A DNA stretch of 25,395 nt from a virus. The notes beneath the pieces are model-generated. The model made no database searches and was not told the DNA's origin. It worked only from the letters and a program-made list of their open reading frames with translations. How positions within the stretch are numbered: position 1 is the stretch's first letter; every line of letters begins with the position of its first letter. This document shows, one piece after another, positions 14,482 through 20,482 of the stretch. The stretch spans positions 1 through 25,395 of IMG/VR virus record IMGVR_UViG_3300032240_000846; one strand, 5' to 3'. The position numbers were made by a program, and so were the translations under genes.

Positions 14482-15132
14482 TCAGAAGGGAATGTCGTCG
14501 TCGTCTTCAAACGCAGGCTTGGCTGGCGCGGCCTTAGGTTCTGGTGCAGGTGTCTTGCCCTGCAACTTTTGCCACTCAGGCGATGTGCTGATCTTGGCCT
14601 TTAAGTGTTCGCTGAAACCGTTGAACATTTCCATGTCGGGCTCATCGATCTTGAACAACTCGTTTTTATTCACTGCTGTAGGCAAACCGTTTTGCTTAAT
14701 CATTGCAGGCACAGGGGTCACACCGTTCACGTTGGTGTAGGTTTTATTGTCTTGGCCAGCACGCTCAATCACGTTCAGCATGCACCATGCACCGAGGACG
14801 TTTTTAAGGTCGAATTTGCGCATCTCTTCCTGAGTGAAAGGTTTGCCGCGCCATGACTGCAAATCAAGGCGAAGGTTGGCTTTCTCAGACCAAGACAGCG
14901 TGTAGTTTTTAAAGATTGCAAATGGACGGCCATCGTTCATCTTGATGGGTGTGCCATCGTCATCCATGCCGTGGATTTCCCAGCCGAGCATGATCTTGTG
15001 GAGGTATTTGACTTGACCCATGTACTCTGACTTTTGAGTACCGAGGTCAACGATGCGATAGCAACGTGCAAGGTGCATACCAGCGGGGCAACGCTCAAAA
15101 TTACCGCCCTTATCTTCTACATAAAAACTCAT
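14482..15132 (-). CDS. phage single-stranded DNA-binding-type protein with SSB-like acidic tail
   Basis: The 216-residue protein begins FYVEDKGGNFERCPAGMHLA, followed by RCYRIVDLGTQKSEYMGQVK, strands typical of a family I recall as phage replication/ssDNA-binding proteins. The last residues, EDDDDIPF, match the tail of bacterial SSB (DDDIPF), which docks host RecO, RecQ, PriA, Exo I and others. A Pro/Ala-rich linker (KTPAPEPKAAPAKPAFE) precedes the tail, just as in SSB. The core does not show an obvious classical SSB sequence, so it may be a functional analogue. It heads the leftward operon, with AAAGGA ahead of its ATG and the palindromic operator candidate at 15172-15186 further upstream. 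Confidence 0.75.
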   Translation of the reverse strand: MSFYVEDKGGNFERCPAGMHLARCYRIVDLGTQKSEYMGQVKYLHKIMLGWEIHGMDDDGTPIKMNDGRPFAIFKNYTLSWSEKANLRLDLQSWRGKPFTQEEMRKFDLKNVLGAWCMLNVIERAGQDNKTYTNVNGVTPVPAMIKQNGLPTAVNKNELFKIDEPDMEMFNGFSEHLKAKISTSPEWQKLQGKTPAPEPKAAPAKPAFEDDDDIPF

Positions 15133-15171
15133 GATTTATCCTTTGTAAAACGTCCCGTAAGACACATAACC

Positions 15172-15186
15172 CGGTCAATCTGACCG
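15172..15186. promoter_or_regulatory. candidate operator in the divergent control region
   Basis: CGGTCA-ATC-TGACCG is a perfect 6-bp inverted repeat with a 3-base centre, lying between the leftward SSB operon (starting 15132) and the rightward repressor gene (starting 15248). On the minus strand a loose -10 (TTATGT) lies just beyond the palindrome, so a bound protein could block leftward initiation. The Cro-like protein encoded nearby is the natural candidate to bind here. No other copy was seen. Confidence 0.55.
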
Positions 15187-15196
15187 TATGAAGAAT

Positions 15197-15226
15197 ATAA
15201 CACAAAATTTGATTCTGTGTTAGACT
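15197..15226 (+). promoter_or_regulatory. promoter with 17-bp dyad, site A (repressor/helicase operon)
   Basis: ATAACA (15197-15202), 18 bases, then extended -10 TGTTAGACT with hexamer TAGACT (15221-15226). The 17-base element TTTGATTCTGTGTTAGA (15208-15224) is the weakest copy of the repeated dyad TCTAA-N7-TTAGA: the left arm is degenerate. The AAAGGAGG ribosome binding site of the Cro-like gene follows at once. Sites B-E are at 19126, 20037, 22385 and 24264. Confidence 0.6.
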
Positions 15227-15247
15227 CTGTCTCGGAAAGGAGGAAAT

Positions 15248-15448
15248 ATGAACCTGAAGCAATACTTCAAGGATGAGCCTTACGGCGCGAAGAAAGAGAT
15301 GGCTGACTATCTTGGGATTACCCAAACATGGTTGGGGCTTCTGATTCGTAAAGCCCGAAGACCATCACCTGAACTGGCAAAGAAAATTGAGAAGGCCACA
15401 CAAGGCCTCGTGAGTGCAAAAGAACTGCGACCCGATATTTTTAACTGA
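15248..15448 (+). CDS. Cro/YdaS-type helix-turn-helix repressor
   Basis: A 66-residue protein carries one helix-turn-helix: KKEMADYLGITQTWLGLLIR spans both helices of the motif (about residues 15-34). It ends with the phrase ELRPDIFN, typical of Cro/YdaS-like phage regulators. AAAGGAGG lies six bases before ATG. It is the first gene rightwards from the divergent control region, and the dyad promoter A overlaps its 5' leader, so autoregulation is likely. It could bind the 15-bp palindrome at 15172 or the five dyads; the sequence does not decide which. No CI-type repressor or integrase is present, so lysogeny is not supported. Confidence 0.85.
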   Translation: MNLKQYFKDEPYGAKKEMADYLGITQTWLGLLIRKARRPSPELAKKIEKATQGLVSAKELRPDIFN

Positions 15449-15478
15449 CCCGACGTTGGGTTTTAACTGGAGATGTAA

Positions 15479-16297
15479 ATGAGAACTGTGAAACTGAGTG
15501 ACATTCGGATTGATGGCGGCACCCAAGGCCGTGTTGAGATCGATCAGAACCATGCCTACCAAATGGTAGAGATGATGAAAGAGGGATACGAATTTGATCC
15601 CATCGACACAAACTTTGACGGCTCGACTTACTGGCTGGTTGATGGCTTCCATCGCTACCATGCCTACAAGTTGCTGGGCATCAAAGAGGTGACGGTCAAG
15701 TACGTACCCGGCACTCTGGACGAGGCCATCGTCCGTTCATACGGGGTCAACTCGCGTCACGGCAAGCCACGCTCTTTTGATGACCGTCAAAAGATCGTGG
15801 AGAGTGCCTTGGCGAATCCGCTGACCAAAGACAAGACCAACTACGAGATCGCCAAAATTTGTGTGGTGTCGCAGTCCTTTGTTGCTGGTGTGCGTGACCC
15901 TGCTAAGAAGCAAAAGCAAAAGGCGGCCAAAGAGAAGCACATCAAGAAAAAGGCTGAGGAACTTGCTAGTCAGACTAGTAATCCAGAACCTACTAGTCTG
16001 ACTAGTAGCGAGAAAGCAACACTAGGGGTAAGTCCTAATCCGAATGATGGTGCCGCACCTGATGAGGCCGAAATCCGCGCCGCTGAGTTGGCCATGCAGG
16101 CTGACCAAGAAACCATGTACAAGCTGTTGGAGTCGGACGATGCTCTGGCCACTGCTCACGAGGAGATCAAGCGATTGAACCACCTCAATGCTCAACTCGA
16201 AGTGCGCTTGCATGGGCTCATGAACGAGCGCAACGAGGCCGTGAAACTAGTCAAGAAACTGCAAAAAGAAAACGACAAACTGAAAGCCAAAAAATGA
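15479..16297 (+). CDS. ParB-like DNA-binding protein with coiled-coil tail
   Basis: The 272-residue protein has a ParB/Srx-type N-terminal domain: strand VKLSDIRI (4-11), then the hallmark VDGFHRYHAYKLLG (54-67, equivalent to GERRxxA of ParB). A helix-turn-helix-like segment follows at about 115-140 (KTNYEIAKICVVSQSFVAGV). A basic KKQKQKAAKEKHIKKKAEE stretch and a Ser/Thr/Pro linker lead to a long coiled coil (about 218-272). ParB-domain proteins bind palindromic DNA; some are nucleases or CTPases. Two copies of the CTAGTCAGACTAGT palindrome lie inside this gene in the linker codons. It overlaps the helicase start by four bases. Plasmid-type partition is unlikely without a ParA gene, so regulation or genome organisation is the better guess. 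Confidence 0.78.
   Translation: MRTVKLSDIRIDGGTQGRVEIDQNHAYQMVEMMKEGYEFDPIDTNFDGSTYWLVDGFHRYHAYKLLGIKEVTVKYVPGTLDEAIVRSYGVNSRHGKPRSFDDRQKIVESALANPLTKDKTNYEIAKICVVSQSFVAGVRDPAKKQKQKAAKEKHIKKKAEELASQTSNPEPTSLTSSEKATLGVSPNPNDGAAPDEAEIRAAELAMQADQETMYKLLESDDALATAHEEIKRLNHLNAQLEVRLHGLMNERNEAVKLVKKLQKENDKLKAKK
15965..16009 (+). repeat. two palindromic CTAGTCAGACTAGT copies inside the ParB-like gene
   Basis: GCTAGTCAGACTAGTA (15965-15980) and TACTAGTCTGACTAGTAGC (15991-16009) each contain the 13-bp palindrome CTAGTC-(A/T)-GACTAG. Being in opposite orientation they also form one larger inverted repeat around a 10-base centre. They encode the Ser/Thr linker of the ParB-like protein, which tolerates such a sequence. 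A one-mismatch copy is at 22265-22282 and a third exact copy at 2815-2828. Confidence 0.75.
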
Positions 16298-17829
16298 CCA
16301 AAGCCCTAGCGCCGAGTGAGCGTGATGATGGATCAAAATTCCCTACCCCACGCCAATTCCAAGTCGATGCCCACAATGCCCTTCGCCAAGGGTTTAAAGC
16401 GGGTCACAAGAACCAGATCATCATGGCCCCTACGGGGGCTGGGAAGACCTATCTGGGCCTGCGCATCTGCAATGAAGCGATGCAAAAGGGAAAGCGCGCC
16501 GTGTTCCTATGCGACCGCACCACCCTGATCAACCAGACATCGGACGTGGCCGACAAGTACGGCCTGAACGAGCACGGGATCATCCAAGCCAAACACTGGC
16601 GCCGTGACCCTGAGAAGTTGCTACAGATTGCCTCGGTGCAAACCATTGGCAAGCGCAACTTCTGGCCACAAATGGATGTGCTGGTGGTGGACGAGGCCCA
16701 CACGACCTATAAAGCGTGGACTGAGTTTGCGATGACTACCGGCGCCGCTGTGATTGGATTGTCTGCCACACCGTTTACCACGGGGCTGGGCAAGATTTTC
16801 TCCAATCTGATCAACGCCACCACCATGTACGACCTTACGCAAAACGGCGTGTTGGTTCCCATGCGGATTTTCTCCTGCCAGCGCCCAGACATGACTGGTG
16901 CTGAGACGGCCGGCGGCGAGTGGACAGACAAAGCCGCAGAAGAGCGCGAACTCAAGATTGTGGGTGACGTTGTCTCAGACTGGCTGAAGTTTGGCGAGAA
17001 CCGCAAGACGATTGTGTTCGGTGCAACGATCAAGCACTGCGAAGAGTTGTGCAAGCAATTTATCAACTCTGGCGTGATGGCCGCCGTGTTCACGTCAGAA
17101 ACGACCGCTAAGGAGCGCGAAGACCTTTTGAAGGAGTATCGCAAGCCCAACAGCCATTTGCGCGTCCTGATTAGCGTAGAGGCCCTTGCAAAGGGTTTTG
17201 ACGTGCCTGACGTGGGTTGTATCTGTGATGCGCGTCCTCTGCGTAAGTCTTTGTCTACCGCGATCCAGATGTGGGGCCGTGGCCTGCGCTCATCGCCTGA
17301 GACTGGCAAGAAGGACTGCCACCTGCTGGACTTCTCCGGCAACATCATTCGGTTCTTTGAAGACTTCAACGACATCTACTTCAACGGCCTTGATGCCTTG
17401 GACGACGGCGATAAGCTGGATAAGAAGATTCGCGACAGAGAAGAGTTTGAGCCTAAGGGTTGCCCTAAGTGCGGATTCAATCCGTTTCACAAGCGGTGCA
17501 TGGCCTGCGGATACGAAAAGATGTCCACGCAGATCAGCGATGCATTACCCGGCCACATGAAGGAAATTTTTATTGGTGAGGGAAAGAACAAAAAGAAATT
17601 GGCCGACAATGCCGAGCACCTGTGGAATCAGGTTGTGGCTTACGCAAAGCACCACAGTGCGCCAGAGAAGCAGTCAGCACGTGCATGGCACTTGTTCAAG
17701 CAAATGACTGGACAAGAGACGCAGTGGGCATTCTCGAAAGCACCAGCAGTTGAGATCACCAAAAACGTGTTTAATAAGATTCAACAAATGAACATTGCGT
17801 ACAAGCGCGGTATTGGAGCACGGAGATGA
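16294..17829 (+). CDS. superfamily 2 DEAH helicase with zinc finger
   Basis: This 511-residue protein has all main SF2 helicase motifs: the Q-like region TPRQFQVDAHNAL (18-30), Walker A APTGAGKT (45-52), Walker B DEAH (133-136), motif III SATP (157-160), a second RecA-like domain beginning near TIVFGATIKHCEEL (239-252), motif V AKGFDVPDV (299-307) and motif VI QMWGRGLR (325-332). A four-Cys zinc finger follows (C390, C393, C402, C405). The C-terminal 100 residues are helical. It probably opens DNA for phage replication or recombination. It is coupled by 4-base overlaps to the ParB-like gene upstream and the primase-like gene downstream, the arrangement of a replication operon. Confidence 0.92.
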   Translation: MTKALAPSERDDGSKFPTPRQFQVDAHNALRQGFKAGHKNQIIMAPTGAGKTYLGLRICNEAMQKGKRAVFLCDRTTLINQTSDVADKYGLNEHGIIQAKHWRRDPEKLLQIASVQTIGKRNFWPQMDVLVVDEAHTTYKAWTEFAMTTGAAVIGLSATPFTTGLGKIFSNLINATTMYDLTQNGVLVPMRIFSCQRPDMTGAETAGGEWTDKAAEERELKIVGDVVSDWLKFGENRKTIVFGATIKHCEELCKQFINSGVMAAVFTSETTAKEREDLLKEYRKPNSHLRVLISVEALAKGFDVPDVGCICDARPLRKSLSTAIQMWGRGLRSSPETGKKDCHLLDFSGNIIRFFEDFNDIYFNGLDALDDGDKLDKKIRDREEFEPKGCPKCGFNPFHKRCMACGYEKMSTQISDALPGHMKEIFIGEGKNKKKLADNAEHLWNQVVAYAKHHSAPEKQSARAWHLFKQMTGQETQWAFSKAPAVEITKNVFNKIQQMNIAYKRGIGARR

Positions 17830-18695
17830 GTTTTGTAGACTTTGCTAGAGCACATGGCGTCGAGATCGATCCTGCACGCCTGTATGCGTCTGATCGGATC
17901 AAGCGATGCGGAACTACTGAGCGCCCCAATTCAGGCAACGGCGCCTACTTCTGGGATGGCCAGCGGGGCTGGGTGATGGATTGGTCAGGCGAGGCCAAGG
18001 TGATCTGGTACGAAGACCCGCATGCCAAGCCTTGGACTGACGAAGAAAAGCGCGTATGGGCCGCAAAAAGGGCCTCGGCGGCCACTGAACAGGAAAAAAA
18101 GTATCAGAGCGCCGCTTTTGAAGCTGATAAGACTTTGCGCAGTGCTCAATATGACTATCACCCTTACCTTGAGATCAAGGGGTTTAAAGAGACCCGTGGT
18201 TTGGTTTTGGATGACAAGTTGTTGATACCAATGCGCAATGTGTCCAACAATCGTTTACAGGGCTACCAGTCAATTTATTGGAATGAACCTCAGCGCAAGT
18301 ACGAAAAGAAAATGCTGTATGGCATGCGCGCTAAAAATGCTGTGCTGTACCTTGGTGACCGTGAGAACGAAGAGTGCTGGCTAGTAGAGGGTTTTGCGAC
18401 TGGACTATCAGTGCGTCATGCTCTGCGCAGTGTGGGCATCTCAGCGGCCGTTGTGGTGTGTTTCAGCGCCAGCAACATGATTCAAGTTGCGCCGCAGATT
18501 AGAGGCAAGCGGTTTATCTTTGCCGACAATGATGAGAGCAAAACGGGCGAGAAGTCTGCCTTGTTAACCGGCCTGCCATGGACGATGGCCGACACTGTTG
18601 GCTGGGATGCCAACGACCTGCATTTAAAGGACAGTTTGTTTTCTGTTGTTGCAAAAATGATGGATGTCCGTAAAAGAGAAATGATTTATTCTTAA
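17826..18695 (+). CDS. TOPRIM-domain primase-like protein
   Basis: The 289-residue protein has a C-terminal TOPRIM domain as in phage primases: CWLVEGFATGLSVRHALRSV with the acidic E188, FIFADNDESKTG with D234-x-D236, and DANDLH (261-266). The N-terminal 120 residues contain WDGQRGWVMDWSG and a charged helical region; no CxxC zinc ribbon is visible, so template recognition must differ from DnaG-type primases. There is no attached helicase domain; the SF2 helicase of the upstream gene, with its zinc finger, may supply the partner functions. The ATG overlaps the helicase stop (ATGA). The gene ends just before the noncoding locus with its own promoter. Confidence 0.86.
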   Translation: MSFVDFARAHGVEIDPARLYASDRIKRCGTTERPNSGNGAYFWDGQRGWVMDWSGEAKVIWYEDPHAKPWTDEEKRVWAAKRASAATEQEKKYQSAAFEADKTLRSAQYDYHPYLEIKGFKETRGLVLDDKLLIPMRNVSNNRLQGYQSIYWNEPQRKYEKKMLYGMRAKNAVLYLGDRENEECWLVEGFATGLSVRHALRSVGISAAVVVCFSASNMIQVAPQIRGKRFIFADNDESKTGEKSALLTGLPWTMADTVGWDANDLHLKDSLFSVVAKMMDVRKREMIYS

Positions 18696-18700
18696 AGTAC

Positions 18701-18729
18701 TTGACACGGTTGGTTGAAATCCGTTTAAA
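18701..18729 (+). promoter_or_regulatory. sigma70-type promoter of the noncoding RNA locus
   Basis: TTGACA (18701-18706), exactly 17 bases, then TTTAAA (18724-18729). The -35 is a perfect consensus. It lies only five bases after the primase-like stop and points into a region without a gene. Expected start of transcription is near 18736. It lacks the 17-bp dyad found at the protein-coding early promoters, so it may be under separate, perhaps constitutive, control. Confidence 0.75.
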
Positions 18730-18735
18730 ATTCAC

Positions 18736-18859
18736 TCAATGGTTGGGGTTGGAAGCCCAGCTAGAAAGTCGTTAAGTCAGGCTCCGACCCCTTGAGGGTC
18801 TGTATGCTCCACAAGAGTATGCACTTCCAACGGGGTCTGTCTTAACGACTTTTTTTATT
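18736..18859 (+). ncRNA. putative structured ncRNA with pseudoknot and intrinsic terminator
   Basis: Strong pairings are readable. AAGTCGTTAAG (18766-18776) pairs over 11 bp with CTTAACGACTT (18841-18851), overlapping a run of seven T: a terminator stem closed around an inner domain. Inside are a hairpin GACCC/GGGTC (18786-18800) and a 9-bp hairpin TGTATGCTC/GAGTATGCA (18801-18823). GTTGGAAG (18748-18755), upstream of the stem, is perfectly complementary to CTTCCAAC (18824-18831) inside it, giving an a-b-a'-b' pseudoknot. GACCCC could alternatively pair with GGGGTC (18832-18837), so two conformations are possible. The 5' end has GGTTGGGGTTGG. A sigma70 promoter precedes it. The class is not one I recognise. 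A small RNA regulator or RNA decoy is possible. Confidence 0.7.
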
Positions 18860-18860
18860 C

Positions 18861-19107
18861 CCGCTGAATCGGACGCGCACTGGCGGTAGCGATTCGGGGA
18901 CAGTCCTACTACGGGAAAGATGCTGAGACAGGACAATGGGTGGCGAAGTGAGTGCCCTTGCATCGAACGACTGACGGGTCAGGTAACTCCGACGGGTATC
19001 TGTGAAGGCTCATCCTCTCTTGGGAGGGCTGAGTCTGTCCACCTCTGGGTATCAAGGGATTTAAAGTAAGGTTGAAATAAAATATCAATAAGGGCCGGGC
19101 CGGGGCC
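18861..19107 (+). ncRNA. second structured noncoding segment, class unknown
   Basis: No frame gives a convincing protein and the stretch is dense in pairing sequences. GAATCG/CGATTC (18866-18871 with 18890-18895); GGACAG (18898-18903) with CTGTCC (19035-19040) closing a large multi-branched domain; within it GTCCT/AGGAC (18903-18907 with 18930-18934, competing for one base), CTGA-CGGG-TCAG (18971-18982), and a bulged 9-bp hairpin CTCATCCTC/GAGGGCTGAG (19009-19033). It has no separate promoter that I can see, so it may be made by read-through from the promoter at 18701 past the terminator. It might instead be an extended leader for the oxygenase gene. It does not match tmRNA, RNase P RNA or a group I intron core by eye. 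Confidence 0.5.
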
Positions 19108-19116
19108 ATTTTTTTT
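19093..19116 (+). terminator. possible GC-rich terminator with T8 run
   Basis: GGCC-GGGCCGG-GGCC (19093-19107) can form a short 4-bp GC stem, followed after one base by eight T. The stem is short but very GC-rich, and it lies at the 3' end of the structured segment and directly ahead of promoter B. Position fits the end of a noncoding transcript. Confidence 0.45.
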
Positions 19117-19144
19117 GTTCGCAAATCTAATTAAATGTTAGACT
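19115..19144 (+). promoter_or_regulatory. promoter with 17-bp dyad, site B (oxygenase gene)
   Basis: TTGTTC (19115-19120), 18 bases, then TGTTAGACT with hexamer TAGACT (19139-19144). The dyad TCTAATTAAATGTTAGA (19126-19142) has perfect TCTAA/TTAGA arms. AAGGAG and the start of the oxygenase gene follow 20-25 bases later. Confidence 0.72.
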
Positions 19145-19167
19145 ATTGAAAGTCTACACAAGGAGAA

Positions 19168-19809
19168 ATGATGGATCAGTTGAACGAGACGCACTACTTT
19201 TCCACACCAATTTACATGGTGAAGAAAATGGAATTTTTGGAGACTGTGCGTAAGGTTTCCAATCGCTACATTGCCGCTTCGCAAAAGCGCAAGAAGGGCA
19301 AAAAGTACGTTGTGCTGATGACAGCCAGCTACATGGCTGAACCTGAGGTCGCAGAGTTTGCTCAGTACATTTCTCAAACCGCATGGAACATCTTGGCGTC
19401 TCAGGGCGCGAACATGGACAACCTTGTGACTTACTTCACCGAGATGTGGACGCAAGAGCACAATCATTTGTCATCGATGGAAACGCACTTTCATGGCCGT
19501 GGTGCGCAGATCAGCGCGTTCTACTTTTTGGACGCACCAAAGAATGGTTGCAAGTTCGTGATCCATGATCCACGTCACGGTAAAGTGATCACCAATCTGC
19601 CGCCAAAGAACAGCAAAGACATTACGCAAAATTCCCATCAAATTGTGTTCACGCCAGAGGCTGGTACGTTGATCCTGACCAATGCATGGGTGCCACATTC
19701 ATTTACAAAAAACTTTAGTCGTGAGACCGTTCGGTTTGTCCACATGAACCTGTCTGTGGCCGTGAATGAGAATGCAGTCAAAGAAGAAAAGTCTGTGGAG
19801 GTAATATGA
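19168..19809 (+). CDS. 2OG-Fe(II) oxygenase-like protein
   Basis: The 213-residue protein resembles the phage-borne 2-oxoglutarate/Fe(II) oxygenase family (2OG-FeII_Oxy_5 type). The double-stranded beta-helix core is visible: THFHGRGAQISAFYFLDAP (106-124) with candidate iron-binding His107/109, FVIHDPR (130-136), FTPEAGTLILTNAWVPHSF (161-179) with the distal His177, and ETVRFVHMNLSV (186-197) with Arg189 as candidate 2OG contact. Such enzymes hydroxylate proteins, nucleobases or small molecules; the substrate here is unknown. The exact iron ligands cannot be fixed by eye. Two ATG codons lie in tandem at 19168/19171 after AAGGAG. It is the only apparent metabolic-type enzyme in the window, with its own dyad promoter right after the ncRNA locus. 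Confidence 0.72.
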   Translation: MMDQLNETHYFSTPIYMVKKMEFLETVRKVSNRYIAASQKRKKGKKYVVLMTASYMAEPEVAEFAQYISQTAWNILASQGANMDNLVTYFTEMWTQEHNHLSSMETHFHGRGAQISAFYFLDAPKNGCKFVIHDPRHGKVITNLPPKNSKDITQNSHQIVFTPEAGTLILTNAWVPHSFTKNFSRETVRFVHMNLSVAVNENAVKEEKSVEVI

Positions 19810-20036
19810 AAATTCGTGTGCGTTTCAACAAGTCTCGTGGCCAAGAAGGCCGTGGCACAGTTGATCACGTGTGGCGGGTTTTTGTGGGCAAGAAAGAGTA
19901 TCTGGCCAAGCATGTGGCATTCACGGTTCCAGTGCGCAGTGAGAAGGAATGCTGTAGCGAAGATTGGAACATGGTGGCACATGGCCAAATCCAGATTGAC
20001 AGAGAAACTTCTACGGTCACGGTGGTTGCGGAATAA
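19806..20036 (+). CDS. small hypothetical protein coupled to the oxygenase
   Basis: A 76-residue protein begins in a 4-base ATGA overlap with the oxygenase gene. It is predicted mostly beta: KIRVRFNKS, WRVFVGKKEYLAKHVAFTVP, GQIQIDRETSTVTVVAE. It has one Cys pair (KECCSEDW) and no recognised family. The tight coupling suggests a shared expression programme with the oxygenase. Promoter C begins within its last codons. Confidence 0.65.
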   Translation: MKIRVRFNKSRGQEGRGTVDHVWRVFVGKKEYLAKHVAFTVPVRSEKECCSEDWNMVAHGQIQIDRETSTVTVVAE

Positions 20037-20055
20037 TCTAATTCCGTGTTAGACT
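20026..20055 (+). promoter_or_regulatory. promoter with 17-bp dyad, site C
   Basis: TTGCGG (20026-20031), 18 bases, then TGTTAGACT with hexamer TAGACT (20050-20055). The dyad TCTAATTCCGTGTTAGA (20037-20053) starts exactly after the stop codon of the preceding gene and has perfect arms. It heads a cluster of tightly overlapping genes running from 20093 to 22285. Confidence 0.75.
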
Positions 20056-20092
20056 CTCCGCACCACAACAAGTGGGATAAACAGGAGAAGCA

Positions 20093-20482
20093 ATGACCAC
20101 CTACACGCATTGGGACGTCCTCATGGCCAGTCCCACCGACCCTCTTCCAATGAAGAAGCGCCAGTATCAAATGAACCTGATGCGTCAGGCGCTTGAGAAC
20201 TGTAAGACCAAGTCCACACCGCAAGATATTGCGGCGCTGGCTACTGCGGTTGACCTAATGAATACTTTGCGTGACATGGGGCACTTAGAAGACGTAGATA
20301 AGGCCTTAGAAGACGCGATGATTGCACTCATGTATGAAAACTTCAACGACATCGAGGTTCGCATGTTTGAGGGCATTCTGGAGGACTACCAGATGGTCAT
20401 GGATAACTTGCCTGCACGCACCATGATCATGGCCCACCGTGCCACGGAGAAGCGGCTGGGTAAAGAAAAGGTGATCGCATGA
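20093..20482 (+). CDS. hypothetical helical phage protein
   Basis: This 129-residue protein is the first gene behind promoter C, with CAGGAGAAG as ribosome binding site. It is acidic and helical: KKRQYQMNLMRQALENCK, IAALATAVDLMNTLRDMG, VDKALEDAMIALMYEN, then MFEGILEDYQMVMDNLPART. No enzyme or DNA-binding motif is visible and I do not recognise a family. The three following genes are joined to it by 4-base overlaps. Confidence 0.72.
   Translation: MTTYTHWDVLMASPTDPLPMKKRQYQMNLMRQALENCKTKSTPQDIAALATAVDLMNTLRDMGHLEDVDKALEDAMIALMYENFNDIEVRMFEGILEDYQMVMDNLPARTMIMAHRATEKRLGKEKVIA

Noticed and set aside
15449-15464. CCCGACGTTGGG followed by TTTT as a terminator after the Cro-like gene
   Set aside because: The stem is four or five pairs with a tiny loop and the T-run is only four bases; at most a weak attenuator.
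18739-18795. Tiny 18-codon frame (MVGVGSPARKSLSQAPTP) at the 5' end of the predicted RNA
   Set aside because: No ribosome binding site precedes it, and the sequence is better explained by the RNA helices.
18861-19107. tmRNA, RNase P RNA or group I intron
   Set aside because: None of the conserved tmRNA ends, RNase P core boxes or group I P7/G-binding sequences could be found by eye; left as unknown structured RNA.
18909-19124. Minus-strand 71-codon frame in the gene-free stretch
   Set aside because: No ribosome binding site, unlikely composition, and it overlaps the structured RNA segment and promoter B.
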